Counted from the stretch's first letter, positions 1 through 57,126 are shown. The stretch is 64,000 nt of DNA from Atriophallophorus winterbourni (GCA_013407085.1 JACCGJ010016348.1:1-64000); one strand, 5' to 3'. The notes: generated from the sequence alone by a model not told the origin. Numbers and translations are program-made.

Positions 1-150
1 CTGGGGATACAGCTCTTGGCTGCTGAACGCAGATCACGCCGCCGGCGTGCAAGGGACGCCCAACGACCGAGTTCTGCCTATCGTTGCAAACGGTGCGGGA
101 GAGATTGTTTCTCCGAATCGGACTGTTTTGTAATTTGAAAAGCTGTGGAA
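1..150 (+). mobile_element. 3' end of RTE-like LINE ORF (zinc-finger tail)
   Basis: Frame 1 reads from the window edge to a TGA at about 148-150 and contains LLAAERRSRRRRARDAQR and then YRCKRCGRDC. The same tail recurs at about 44.64-44.78 and 48.34-48.43 kb. In flatworm RTE-like LINEs the reverse-transcriptase polyprotein ends in such a basic stretch and a Cys/His finger. The histidine part has decayed here. The body of the element lies left of the window. Confidence 0.55.
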
Positions 151-558
151 CCTGAAAATTCATGAGATTGTGATGTACATCCATGGTCGATATCGACCGA
201 CGGAGGCCAACAACGACAACAATCCTCTGCAGTTTCACTAGTTTTCATTTCCCAACCTTCCCCGTATTTTTGGATTTTTGCATGTCGCACAGGGTACTTG
301 CTGCCAGTGTAATGCTGTCCGTGATGATTATGATGGTGACTTGCTTCCACTTGCTTCCCACTGAAGTGTAGGCTGCCGCACAAACTGATATCACATCATT
401 TCCCTATCTTTATTGTTTACGCCCGGTCTCCATTGTACGCTTTTGGCCGGTTTATTTTTAAGCCGTATGAATTACACAGATGTGTAATTGTGCAGTAGTT
501 CTCTATTGCATAGGTAAGACTACTATAATAAATTACCGACAGTATTGAGTTGCATCTT

Positions 559-634
559 TTAGGCCTGGGCAACCTGGCAGTATCTCGGTACACGTGCAGC
601 CTACACCACTTTGCCTGGATCTAGGCTTGTGATA
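559..634 (-). repeat. SINE-like repeat, partial
   Basis: On the - strand this is the first third of the window's common SINE-like repeat: AAGCCT...CCAGGCAAAGTG, then the GTGCACGT block and GTTGCCCAGGCCT. It is diverged and truncated. Confidence 0.6.
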
Positions 635-696
635 TAATAATAATTGGGGATTCTCCTGTGGCACTTGTCTGTTTTTGGTGCTTGCTGCTTTCCTTA

Positions 697-868
697 ATGT
701 TTGACATTCCTCCCCAACCATCGTTGATTTCATTCATCCTCCGCAGGTGGGTGATTTGTAATTTCTTCAATTATGTATGAAAATGTTTGACATTCCTCCC
801 CAACCATCGTTGATTTCATTCATCCTCCGCAGGTGGGTGATTTGTAATTTCTTCAATTATGTATGAAA
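697..868. repeat. Perfect 86-bp tandem duplication
   Basis: The 86 bases at 697-782 are repeated without change at 783-868. The second copy runs straight into the 5' end of a SINE-like copy (TATGTATGAAAGCAC). Confidence 0.9.
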
Positions 869-1053
869 GCACAAACCTAATCCAGGTAAAGTGCCTTACA
901 GTCATAGACTGCACATAGGCTAAGATGATGTCAGGTTGCTCAGGCATAGACAGATTGGAAAGGAAAATAACAATGGCTGTGAGACTCCAGCGTGTTTCAG
1001 CAATACAAGTCACTACCTGTGACCAATCAATTTAGCACGGTGCTTTATTGCCG
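860..1053 (+). repeat. SINE-like repeat, near full length
   Basis: Runs from TATGAAAGCACAAACC through the block GTCAGGTTGCTCAGGC to GACCAATCAATTTAGCACGG, and stops before the terminal CACATCCGTGC. Order and spacing match the full copies at 14.9 and 51.1 kb. Confidence 0.8.
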
Positions 1054-1059
1054 CTTATG

Positions 1060-2289
1060 ATCGCAGTATCTGTTGATGACGAACACGTATTTTCTTGATA
1101 ATTGTGATTTTTCATAATTCGGCTCTATCATGAACAACTTTGATGTTGACTCAGCTTCCTGAGCATTGAATTTGTATAAATGTTGCCTGCTTCAATACCA
1201 ATCTATCTAGTTACAGAAATAGCTTTATTGTTTAGTTGACTGTTCGTCTTGTCGTGCATCTGCGGTTGGTTGTACTAATCTAAAGCTAAGCCATCGTAAA
1301 ATTAAAGTTGCTGGATATGGGATGTTGCGGTCGCCGTGATTCAGTCGATTGCTAACATGCGGAAAATGGCGTGATTAAGTACCTTTGCTCTTGTGTATCA
1401 TTTTGTATCTCACGCACAATGTTTCCTCCTCCTATCCTTTTGTTCAGGTCCTCCTCGCCATGGTTATGCATTATGGTATGGTATGAAAGCACAAGCCTGA
1501 TCCAGGCAAAGTGCCGCACAGTCAGAGACTGCACGTGGGCTAAGATACTGTCAGGTTGCCCAGGCCTAAACAGCTATTGTAAAACATTGACTAACCATCT
1601 TTCCGGTTCCGTTTGGACCTAAGATCACCGGGGTGAAAAATTCAATCTTTTGTGACGACTCAGGGCTGAAGGTTCGAATACCCTAAATGCTCATGCGTTC
1701 AATAAGGGCCATGTTATTGTATCATGCACTGATACACGGCAAAGAACCGTATAGGTTATGCATTACATCACAGCCAGATTTCACACTCAGGCTGGTTGAC
1801 CAGTCCTCGGCATATGTAAGAAAAACGTAATGGCAGTGAAACCGGCGACAATCAGATTATCAACGTGTTGATGTAGTGGCACATAATTACTACAGGATTG
1901 CATATCCGTGTGCATACTTTATGTTGAACTGTAGCCTACTGTTGAACAGGTCGTTTTTATTGCCTTCATTAACCTTGTTTGGGGGCGCAAGAGTTGATGC
2001 TTTTAATGTCGATCTTGTTGTTTGTTCTGACTGCTGCGACAGACAGGAAGATAAACTAGCTCGCAATCTGACGCTTGAACTGCCGAATATTCATATTCAC
2101 TCGAAAATATCCACGTGTGAGGCCTAATTGCTTGAGATTTAATGTGAATTTTATTTAGCACATGTCTTGTAAATGTTATATATAGCATTAATATAAGCGA
2201 AAGATCGCGATGCCTTAATCAACAAACATTTCCAACGTTTTATCACATGCTCGTTTCTAACTCCTGCTTGTCTTGTTTCAATACTTCAG
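1060..2289. other. Non-coding stretch upstream of first exon
   Basis: Apart from the SINE-like piece at 1478-1575 I see no gene, exon or structured element here. Upstream exons of the NBEA-like gene were looked for and not found. Confidence 0.5.
1478..1575 (+). repeat. SINE-like repeat, 5' part
   Basis: Contains TGGTATGAAAGCACAAGCC, TGATCCAGGCAAAGTGCCGC and GTTGCCCAGGCCTAAACAG; the rest is lost. Confidence 0.8.
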
Positions 2290-47811
<45,522 letters not shown>

Positions 47812-48035
47812 CCATGTATCTTTCCTCTGTACTTCGTGGAACAGAAAGCGCTTTTGATTTTTCCGTGTTTATGGTTATCGGTATCAACTGGCGTTTTTTT
47901 ACTATTTTACTGGGCTGTGCACTCTTCTTTTTTGTCCATTGTGATGATATTTTGAACCTCACTTTCTCATGTATGTGTGTTTCTATGTTGTGATATTGAT
48001 GTTTTGTGGTGGCATTTCAGTCCTGGATGATTTTA

Positions 48036-48041
48036 AATAAA
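48036..48041 (+). promoter_or_regulatory. Candidate polyadenylation signal of the NBEA-like gene
   Basis: An AATAAA hexamer lies 225 bp after the stop codon, the first clear one downstream on the coding strand. Such hexamers occur by chance in AT-rich DNA, so this is only a candidate. Confidence 0.45.
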
Positions 48042-48339
48042 AAACGTTTTGAGGATTTCGGTGATTTTGATGGGTCATTTCCTTGTGTTTCTTACTTGCC
48101 GTAATCCACAGGATAGCCAAATATCGATTTGCGACCTTGTGAGATTGGAATTCGCGCCCATTTCCTAAGTTAACAATGTCATGGTTATTCTTGAACCTTC
48201 GGGAGAAGTCATTGCGTTCAGCACTATCTGGTTCCTTGTTTATCAGATCTCTGTCTGTTATTTACAAGTCTAATTATTATTCGGAAGAGAAGTTTTTGCT
48301 GAGCGTAGATCATACCGACAGCGTGTAGATGCTGCCGAG

Positions 48340-48427
48340 TATTGCCTATCGCTGTAAGCACTGCGGGAGAGATTATTCCTGTCGAATAGGACAGTTTAGG
48401 CATTTGGTGTACATCCATCGGCCAAAG
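48340..48427 (+). mobile_element. LINE zinc-finger tail
   Basis: YRCKHCGRDYSCRIGQFRHL and VYIH give a C2H2 finger with the spacing C-x2-C, then H-x4-H. It is the best preserved of three such tails in the window (others at 90-150 and 44722-44775). A finger of this kind ends many flatworm LINE polyproteins. It is unlikely to be a host gene: the frame is stopped just upstream and runs into unrelated sequence downstream. Confidence 0.6.
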
Positions 48428-48839
48428 GAGACCAGTAACAATTATTTTGTAATTTTTTCATCCAACAAGGTTCTGGCTAGTAAAATAATTTTGTTACATA
48501 AAATCGTTCATACAGGCCAAATGGTATTCGTCCGAGATGTTGCGCATACAGAGGCAGAGTGTACTCCCCCCTTTTTCATGCGAATGTGGATGACCTTATA
48601 GTTCTTACGTGGTCAAGATCCGACATGGACCACTTCGTTTTGAATATTTGGCGAACACTTCCAGACAATTATAATTCCAGGCTAACATAGATCTGCTTCA
48701 AATAATTCACCACTGAGGAGATGCATCATTGGATGACTGAAAACCGTAGTCGTAGGCTACGAATTGTCCTTAACAATAAGTTCGTTACTGCTCTGACCAT
48801 GAATTTATTGCATTGTGTATACTATCAAGTGTTTTTCCG

Positions 48840-49330
48840 TTGCATCGTCAGTGGCCCTCTTAGAACAAATCGTTGCTATTCTTGAAAATAAAGTTTGTAA
48901 TGAATAAGTTATAGCAAGTTTTTGGTAACGTTTCGCTTCTGAACACAGAAGCTTCGTCAGACCAAGGGTGTCGGTACGAACAGTATTCAGGTTCAAATGG
49001 TATTTTCTTGACCAATCCTGATTTCTCTAAGCTAGACAGGGAGATCAAGACAATTGATCACACCCCCTAAATGCTGTGTTCATCCCTAAGTTGTTTAGTA
49101 CAGGCGTGAACAGCGTCTGCTGACACCGCTTACGTAATCATGTGCGCATTAGGTGTTATGTTCTTTAATCCTTATCCGCTGCAGAACCGAACGCCAGATT
49201 TTTGAGATATCCGCCACATCCACCTTGTTCACACCATACGCCCTAGCCGATTCATTGCAAACTTTATTTTCATGATTATGGACTCTCGATCGGTCTCGAA
49301 TATTTTCAAATACCTCGTTGTTATTCTGTT
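48840..49330 (-). repeat. Dispersed repeat family A with hammerhead-like core and inverted ends
   Basis: On the - strand 48961-48931 reads CTGACGA, stem GCTTCTG/CAGAAGC (7 bp, loop AACA on +), GAAAC. The left part (AAAATAAAGTTTGTAATGAA) recurs inverted at 49246-49272 (TTCATTGCAAACTTTATTTT), so the unit has inverted ends about 0.4 kb apart. No ORF is seen. A sister copy lies at 52.0-52.3 kb. Confidence 0.75.
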
Positions 49331-49429
49331 TTGTGTTGATTTGACTACGCAAAGAAATTCGTAAATCCTAGCAATTAACGAACCGCCATCCCCTATTCGA
49401 ATCGTACTACCGTGTTTTATCGACTTTCC

Positions 49430-51000
49430 TTCCACGCGTCGTTCATTTGCAAGTGGAAACTCAAAACGTGTTCAAACTTCCATTCGAGTTACGCGATCCA
49501 TGTTTATCCTCGTTCCGCGATCATCACTTTTGTTTTAATGAGCACCTCATCAACTATCGCGACCTATGGTTGGACATTCGATTGTTGTGCTCGAAATAAA
49601 TTATTCTGTCAGGTTACGTGGATACAGCATCAATTCATTTTCACAATAATGCTAATGGATACTGTCGCCGGAATGATCACCCAGGTTGATGAATGGCCAT
49701 TTATTGTGCTTTTTAGGGTTAAAGTGACATGCTGGTTAAAATTGCAGGTTTGACTATGATGAGTGCGTTCAAGTCACGCATATAAACTATGTGGATATAC
49801 GTAGACAGTACAATTGCAAGGCCTTGATCATGAAAACTTTCAAGGCTTCTACTCCATTTGTTGTTCTTAGTTAATGAGATTAGACAGCGTACGAACTACC
49901 GTTGTTCATTTTCGTGGCGTGTAATACGTAACCCGACTCTCACCTTTGTTTGCTCGCGCGTTTGCTGTTTTTCGTTCTCGAAGTGACCATCACCCCAAGT
50001 AGTGGGAAGTGCTCACTTCCATTGCATTCATACCGAAGAGATTGGGAAAACGAAATGCTTTATTTGAGAAAACCAAAATTTCTCATCTTAACATTCCGTC
50101 ACAGCCCACTCGGTCAAGTGCTAAACGAGATATACGGGTATTATTGCTCACTTTCCCGCTTGTGAAGGTCGAGAAGCAGATTGAAATCGATATATATTTC
50201 ATGTTCTGCGTTTAAGATTTATGGCTTCAAATAAAATATATTCCAAAGCCCGTCTAAATTTGAACAACAAGAAATAGCCAAGCTTGGCAAACCGCTGCCT
50301 TTAAGATCGATGAAGTATATCCTTGTTCATTTGTATGTAAATTTTATTTATATCCTGAAAGATGCCTACAACAAGCTCAAGCGCAAAGTGGTTTAATATG
50401 ACACACGAACGCACATCATACTAACATCAGTTCCGAGACATCTACATATTTCACGCCGGTTCGGTGACGAATTTGATCAATAGATTTCGAAATCTTGTAT
50501 GCAACATCTCGCTTTGTGGACATATACATTTGTGACATGAAACATGTGAGTAACTCCTTCCGAACCAGATTTGGTTGCTTGTGGAACAAGCAATTAAATA
50601 ACTTCAAATAGTTAAGTGATTTATGAGGAATTTTTATGTTTATGACAACTCATCGATACCAAATCTTCCAATCATCCCCAAAGTTGATCATGGCATTGGC
50701 ACAGGAAGTAAATGGCACGTCTCGCTTTGTTTAACTCATCAGCAGCCTAGATTAGTAAAATAAAAGGGCGTTATGTAAATTCGGTGACATGGGTATTATT
50801 TCTTCATTATTTTGTCTTCAGATCTGAGGAGAGTGTTCTCACCGATGAAGTGTAATTACAAAAATGAAATGACTTGTGAAAATGATCGAAATTTCAGCTC
50901 AACTTTATTTTTTTCGAAAATAGTACCTAATAGAAACAAAATAACATCAATTTAATACACAAAATATTAAGGTTATAATAATCTAATTACGGCATCATTT
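49430..51000. other. Intergenic stretch, nothing recognised
   Basis: AT-rich sequence with short open frames on both strands (for example 49412-49753) that resemble no family I know and have no codon bias like the host exons. Confidence 0.45.
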
Positions 51001-51070
51001 TAAGATGGATTTCTTAAGGCAATTGGGATAAAGTATCTTTGATATAGTTGCTTCCTGGACGGTAATCTAT

Positions 51071-51292
51071 GGTATGAAAGCACAAGCCTAATCCAGGCAA
51101 ATTGCCGCACAGTGACAGAGTGCACGTGGGCTAAGATACTGTCAGGTTGCCCAGGCCTAGACAGATATGAGGGAGGATAGAAATGGTAGTAAGACTCCAG
51201 CGTGTTTCAGCATGCAAATCACTACCGTTGGCCAATCAATTTAGCACGATGTTAGCCGCACAGCACATAAATGCTGCACGATTGCACATCCG
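51071..51292 (+). repeat. SINE-like repeat, full length, with 13-nt flanking duplication
   Basis: Starts GGTATGAAAGCACAAGCC and ends GATTGCACATCCGTGG. GGACGGTAATCTA occurs just before it (51057-51069) and again at 51357-51369, as a target duplication would, but a 62-nt arm of a foldback lies between the repeat and the second copy. Confidence 0.9.
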
Positions 51293-51431
51293 TGGAGTGC
51301 TATGACGCGAAGATGTAAAGTGACATTTTCGATCGATCCGTTGTCAACGATAATTAGGACGGTAATCTAATTATCGTTGACAACGGATCGATCGAAAACA
51401 CCACTTTAGATCTTCGCGTCATAGCACTCCA
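51293..51431. repeat. Long foldback, 62-nt arms
   Basis: 51293-51354 and 51370-51431 are inverted copies that agree at 58 of 62 positions by eye, around a 15-nt loop that contains GGACGGTAATCTA. Transcribed, it would form a long hairpin. Confidence 0.92.
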
Positions 51432-51999
51432 TTTACTCCAACTATCTTTCTTCCCGCAAGCGTTTTCAATATATTCGAGAACCATCGGGAATCCGTGGTT
51501 ATGGAAAAAACGAATTCATTACAAACTTCCTTCTCAATCTTTCTCTCAATTGAATTTGGTGCAAAAGAAATTGAGCTAGCTTTACTTTTATGGGGATACT
51601 TCGAGAATAGTTATTTCTAGCATCAACATGACCCTTTGGTAGATTTCCAATCAACTCACATTTCATTAGTGACACTAACTCTGGTGTATTTATAGCAGGT
51701 TTCAAACCAAGTTTTCTCGACAGTGGACCTAGAATCGTGTAGCGACAAGGCTCACGCCATTCGTCATTCTGTTCGTCCGTGAATGTGAAATGAACGCAAG
51801 GATGCCTGAATATGCAAAGAAAATCGAGTGCAGTTGGTTAGAGTAGTTTTGGACGATATCGAACAGTTATTCAAATTTAAAAAAGTGTTTAATCTTAACC
51901 CCATTAGCAATGCAGTTTGATACATGTGAGCCAATGTAAGCCGGCCTTTATCTTCTTTACTTTTATCGCATTGATGTGAATACACACTATACTAGGAAG

Positions 52000-52340
52000 G
52001 TATTTAAAAATATTCGAGAACGATCGGGATTCCATAATCATGAAAATAAAGTTTGCAATGAATCGGTTATAGCAAGTTTTTGGTAACGTTTCGCTTCTGA
52101 ACACAGAAGCTTCGTCAGACCAAGGGTGTCGGTACGAACAGTGTTCGGGTTTAAATGACATTTTCCTGATCAATCCTGAGTTCTCTAAGATAGGCGAGAT
52201 CATGGCAATTGATCACACCTCCTAAATGCTGAGTTAATCCCTAAATTGATTATTTTGTATGCAGATGCGAACAGCGTCCGTTGACACACTGCTTACGTAA
52301 TCCATATGCACATTAGCTGTTATGCACGTTAATCATTATC
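52000..52340 (-). repeat. Dispersed repeat family A with hammerhead-like core
   Basis: On the - strand 52118-52088 has CTGACGA, a 7-bp stem II and GAAAC, identical to the 48.9-kb copy. About 250 bp downstream the two copies stay alignable (CTCCTAAATGCTGAGTTAAT, GCTTACGTAATC). Confidence 0.75.
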
Positions 52341-52389
52341 CGCTGCAAAAAATTCGACCGCTGATCGTGGTCGTGCATAATTGACTTGA

Positions 52390-52570
52390 TAACCCACTAG
52401 ACTGACTATAGGCTGCTTTGTGGTAAGGTCGAAACAGAGGTGGTGGGTGGAGTCCCCTGTCCTGACTATCACCCTTGATTTCAAAAAGCTTGTGTCAAAA
52501 GCAAAACCTTACCCAAAAACCGAAATTGTGCAATCAGATTTCTTTGCATTATGAAAAACGATAGGTCAGA
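52390..52570 (+). repeat. Dispersed repeat family A, decayed, opposite orientation
   Basis: GTCCCCTGTCCTGACTATCA and TGCAATCAGATTTCTTTGCA are the reverse complement of the 17.57-17.70 kb copy. The hammerhead-like core is lost by mutation. Confidence 0.55.
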
Positions 52571-52649
52571 AACGTTATCCAATGAATTGCTGATTCGCTA
52601 ATATCTTTTTGGGGGTTCACGTAAGGTTTACGTGTATATATGTTACATA

Positions 52650-52862
52650 AAATCTTAAGCCTGATTCAGCAAAGTGCCGCACAATCATTAACTGCACGTC
52701 GCTAAGATACTGTCAAGTTACCCATTCATACATGAGAAATTAAACGTAAAATATTAGTGAGACCGCAACGTGTTTCCGCATGTATTTATTGACCGGTGGC
52801 AAATCAATTCAGCGCGGACTTAGCTGCACAGAGCAGGCGTACTGCACAATCGCACGTACGAG
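52650..52862 (+). repeat. SINE-like repeat, near full length, diverged
   Basis: AAGCCTGATTCAGCAAAGTG, CTGCACGTCGCTAAGATACT, ATTGACCGGTGGC and ACTGCACAATCGCACGTACG are in family order. Confidence 0.75.
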
Positions 52863-52879
52863 AGCACCCAGTTTGAAAC

Positions 52880-54600
52880 AAGCTCAACTCGGATAAAATT
52901 GCCAGGAATGACATCGAATTAACTGCTGGAGCACGAAGCTAATTTCTCATTATATCTCGACGTAAAACGCGTGACAATAAATGTTGAAGGCTTCAATGCG
53001 GTAGATTAATACCTACTCGAGGCAGTGATTATGTATTACATTTCCTTGCCAGGCTATTGAATCCGGTAATAATCACCAGAATTGTTCCCAAGCGGGTTGA
53101 TAATATAACAGATCTCGGCATCTTCGTTTTGGATCGAATAAGAAATACACTGTGTGATGGAGATGCATGCAAATGAGCTTTTTAAAGAAATACAGTAATT
53201 TTATTCTCCGATTGTGCTAGTTATCTTGTTTAATTGTCGATAACGGTTGACAACACTTTCTAAGCGGAAAATTCGTTATTCTATCTCCATGTCAATGTGA
53301 ACCCGGCGTGCGTTGAAAACACTCAATCATCTTTCTACTTCCAAGCACAATGTCACGCAATACTCGTTATATTGTACGCGTGACTATTGATTAACTGGTC
53401 CATCTTTCAATTGGCGGGCAATCTAGTACATTTGTCGCATCGATCGATAAGAAAGTGTCGTGCAGTGTGCCGAATCACATCACGCGTTACAAAGTCGCGT
53501 GCAGTGGGATGGCAAAAATTAAGACCATTGCCGTTTTGATTATCGAGTGCTTAAATAGACTTCGGTGAATCACAGAGTGTTTGATAACTTAATTTTTGGG
53601 TCATTGTGCGCTGTCAGAATTTCTAACGAAAAGTTGGGTTGCGTCTAGGAAAAGCTTCCACTGATGAGAAAATTGAAATTCTGAAAAGTACCTTCACCAC
53701 TTGTTCCTCATTCTTCTGATCACTAAATGACCATAACACAGCGATCTTACAAACTCAACAAATACTGTTGATGTGGGGTGGTCTATGCGGACGACTGTAT
53801 ATGTAGGAAGCTGGCATCGGTTCATAAATTTCGATACTAGAGATGAACATCTCGGGAGAAGTATTTCTTGATTAGTAATTTGCAGCGTTCACTCATGGAC
53901 AAATGAAATATTTGTGTATGCTGTGTCTAGCCAAACGAAGAAAACCTAAAATATTATTTGGGAATAGGTAGCACCGAGTTATATCATTATTTCTTACACG
54001 TTGAACTGCATTAAACTCGCGAAATGGGTAATCACATCGAGAAACTCTGCCGATTCCGTGTAGGTGCTTATATACAAAGAGCCGGATATCACTAGAATAT
54101 TTTCAAGCGATGTTGTAAGTTACGAATCAGAACGCACCGTCTGTTCAACCAAATATTTCCTAAAATGCTCAGTTTTATCCGTTAAATTATTAAAATTTAG
54201 TTCGCCATATTTCTTGAATGAAACGTCGATCTATTGCAGGGGGCGTTCAGAAAATTTCCGGAGGCCGAAAAAATTCTCATTGAGATGCGACATATTTGCA
54301 ACAGTTCTTTTAACTGGCTTTTACTAGAACGTTTTAGATAGAACTGAAAACCAAGGGTTACATGGTCCAAGAATCAGGAAGTAGACGGCAACTGATTACT
54401 GGAGAATTTTAGTGATGATCGCGAGGATGAGTTATTGGCACAACAGGTGCGAATCTCCATGATCTCAGAATTTCTTGGTGCATTACGCAGCATAATGACT
54501 TTTTCATTTTCGCCGATCTTTAGGAAACCTTGTTCTTTTATTCATTCAAGGTAATTCAAGGTTTTTAATGGTCTAAAATTACCAAACTTAATAACCATAA
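52880..54600. other. Intergenic stretch, nothing recognised
   Basis: No motif, repeat or RNA gene recognised, except a short GATGCATGCAAATGAGC near 53165 that matches the end of dispersed repeat family B. Confidence 0.45.
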
Positions 54601-54639
54601 GATGGTAAAAATTAAAATGTGTATTAAGCAAAGTTATAC

Positions 54640-54810
54640 TTGAATGCCACTGTTGCATAGGGTTCGTACAACGAACCACAATGTTCAAACACAGAATCAC
54701 ATAGTGATTCCTGGTCAAGCACTTAAGGCTTTTATGGGTGAACAAAGTGATATGTTGCTAGCATCCCCCGACCAGTGTAAGTTCGGGATGATGCGAGCAA
54801 CGCATCACTA
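54640..54810 (-). repeat. Dispersed repeat, partner of 3.0-3.13 kb
   Basis: GAATGCCACTGTTGCATAGG, GTTCGTACAACGAACCAC and CACAGAATCACATAGTGATT match 3.00-3.14 kb in reverse order. The second foldback arm is missing here. Confidence 0.65.
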
Positions 54811-54839
54811 AAATGGGCATTGTTTAAAACAAGATAAGC

Positions 54840-55155
54840 AATTAGATTAAACAGTATATAAGTAGTCGGTAAACGAATAATTCAACGAAAATTCGTCTAA
54901 TTTCGTTTTAAAGTCATGCAAGCTAGTGGAATGAGCAACGGTAGAAGATAAACTGCTCCAATTAAACAGGCACGGGCAGAATGAAAATTCGTTCAACAGT
55001 TTACATGGGAATGTGGTACCACCAGCCTGTAGTCATGGGTCCGATAATTCCTCGTATTCCTTCGCGTGAATAAGACCTGTGAGGGACGGTTTGGTGTATG
55101 AAATATTTTGTAAAGTATTATAAGGCCTGCTTAGATTCGGTGATAGGGAAAGACG
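54840..55155 (-). mobile_element. CR1-like LINE, C-terminal part (right of gypsy insertion)
   Basis: The - strand reads LIILYKIFHTPNRPSQVLFT, THDYRLVVPHSHVN and NFHSARACLIGAVYLLPLL, the C-terminal part of a CR1/Jockey-type reverse transcriptase (pattern TYKILHT...RGHxYKLxxP...NFFSxRVxxxWNxLP). Its missing upstream part lies beyond the LTR element, at 57310-57440. Confidence 0.7.
55127..55127 (-). other. Join region between LTR remnant and LINE C-terminal part
   Basis: Marks the transition, within a few tens of bases, from the outer LTR edge (55182) to readable LINE sequence. No convincing target duplication survives around the LTR element: the flanks GATAG and CAGTA differ. Confidence 0.3.
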
Positions 55156-55181
55156 AACATATTCAGGTGAGCTATCTACTG

Positions 55182-55362
55182 TGTAACAGTAAAAATATGA
55201 AGGCAAGTGATAAACCAAATGATAGTCGTCCAAACATTAATAACGATTAATAATATCGGGTAAAGGAATGTATAATATTCGACCAATCACAATAGTCTAA
55301 AGTTTGTAGTCACAGAGGTACAGACAAACTTACGTGGCATGTCAATGTCGTTGTTCATAACA
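55182..55362 (-). repeat. 3' LTR of the gypsy-like remnant
   Basis: On the - strand starts TGTTATGAACAACG and ends TTTACTGTTACA. Shares CGAATATTA, CCCGATATTATTAATC and other blocks with the 5' LTR. Confidence 0.75.
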
Positions 55363-55379
55363 TCATCCCCTCGGTGAAA

Positions 55380-56200
55380 ATAAATACCACTGCCCCCATC
55401 CGTAACGTTTTGCAGATGCAGCATTGTACGCATCTTTTCTCTGCAGATCATCCGCTGTGAGATTGTAGGACAACTGATGTGTCGAATTTAGTTTTGTTCT
55501 GATCGGTCTACCATACAACAATTCAGAAGGGGTTTGGCCCGTAGCATGTTAGGAAATTAACGTATTGATAACTGCGTCTTCCTAATCATCTCCCACATTG
55601 GATATTTTCTTTTAGTAATCGATTCAATCGTTCCAAAATCCCATTAGCAGAAGGATTGCAAGGTGCAATGTAGGCATGTCGTATAGCATTTTCTCTAAAA
55701 ACGTTTTAAACATTTGGCTGGTAAATTGATGGCAATTGTCAGTCACGATTTTTTCAAGGATGCCAAGCCATGCGAAAACATATTTCAACCACTTGATGAA
55801 TAAATGTTGAGTAACTTCCCCGTATAAATGGACCTCGGGCGATTTGCTGTAATAACAGTTAGCAACAAGACGAAAACGTTTGTTGATGGGGGCCGTAGAA
55901 AACGGTCCCATTATCTCGACCGCGAGTTTCGACCATGGGCGCATAGAATAAGCAACTGGTTGAATTGACGCTTCAACAGTTTTAAGCCGAATCTGGTTTT
56001 GCCCTTCGGGAAAACTGCCAACACTTTCTAAGAAAGTCATCGGAAATGAATTGTAGCAATTTTGCGAAACAGCTGTGTTGGGCATTTGTTCTACAGATGG
56101 CGATATTGCGTGAGATATCATTGCGTTTCTCGCTAGCAGTGTCTTCAAATTCAGGTTGGTAACATATACCAGTTTTAATGTAGCCAGAATCTTCGATATT
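55380..56200 (-). pseudogene. Ty3/gypsy integrase remnant
   Basis: The frame reads RPWSKLAVEIMGPF, YYSKSPEV, IVTDNCHQFTSQMFKTFLEK; after a frameshift it continues IAPCNPSANGILERLNR and GPNPF. This is the integrase core (pattern DxxGPF, YYSKWPEV, SDNGPQFTS, PYHPQSNGxxER). The first catalytic Asp appears as Glu and the frame is broken near 55.68 kb, so it is inactive. Confidence 0.82.
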
Positions 56201-56236
56201 AAGATTGAGTAGCACGATTCGCAGTAAGTGAACAGG

Positions 56237-56440
56237 CTAAAGTGAATAACTTTGAAAATTATAGCATATAGAGAGTACTGGTACATTGTTTAAATGCAGT
56301 TCATAAATGCTATATGGAATTATTGCAATGCTGGAGGCAGAGTCAAGTTGCATATAAACGAATGTATCCGCACAATGTGAGCGTAAGCATACTTTTCGGT
56401 CATCAGTGGAAGGCAATTTGGGTTCAAGTTTGGAGTGCAT
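56237..56440 (-). pseudogene. Ty3/gypsy protease-like remnant
   Basis: FVYMQLDSASSIAIIPYSIY resembles the retropepsin active-site region (VxMQLDTGSDxTxIS). The DTG is changed to DSA. It is joined to integrase sequence with no reverse transcriptase between. Confidence 0.6.
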
Positions 56441-57126
56441 GTTGGATCATTCGGTCGATAATTTTGAGTTTCACGGCGTAGCATTGTTTCTTCGATTGTG
56501 AAGTAGTTTTGGGACTTGGCACTTGTCCGACCTGGGCAACATCTACAACGGTAGGAAACAACGCTGCTTGAACCTTTATTTCTTCCTGATTCCGAGAAAT
56601 GTCACAAGGTTTTGACCAAGTAAGCTTAGGGGAATCTTGAGGCAGAAACATTTCTCATACTTTGGGGCGTTGAGTGTCTTCTATTACACTAGAGTAGTCA
56701 CACAAACGAAATGCTTGGGTCAATCGAGAAATATGGCATTCCGACGTTTCGCCAGCTTCTTGAATGATTCATGTGAACTTGAATCGTGCAGCATAAAGAT
56801 TATGCTGTGTACCCAGCAATTTATCCAACACAGTAAATGCTTCATTGAGCGTAGTTTTGTTACGTACATCATGGATATCATATTGTCATTGTCCTTCAGG
56901 ACACAGATGATTTCGTAACAATTTTAATTTTATTTTCTAGTCGAGCAAGAGTTTGGGATGCAGAATATCCCGTAGCTCAAAGTAATTCAGAAATGTGGTT
57001 TTCCATGTAATCCATTAATCTGGAAGAGGAGGACAGTTAACATCCGTCCAAATGGGTGTAAGAGGACAAACAGTAGCGGACGAATTCATCGTCAATAATC
57101 CGAAAAAACTCGCGACGCCCATTTGT

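Noticed and set aside
78..383. - strand ORF with a histidine-rich patch, possibly a metal-binding protein
   Set aside because: The patch comes from a repeated sequence also present near 19250. No start context or family supports a gene.
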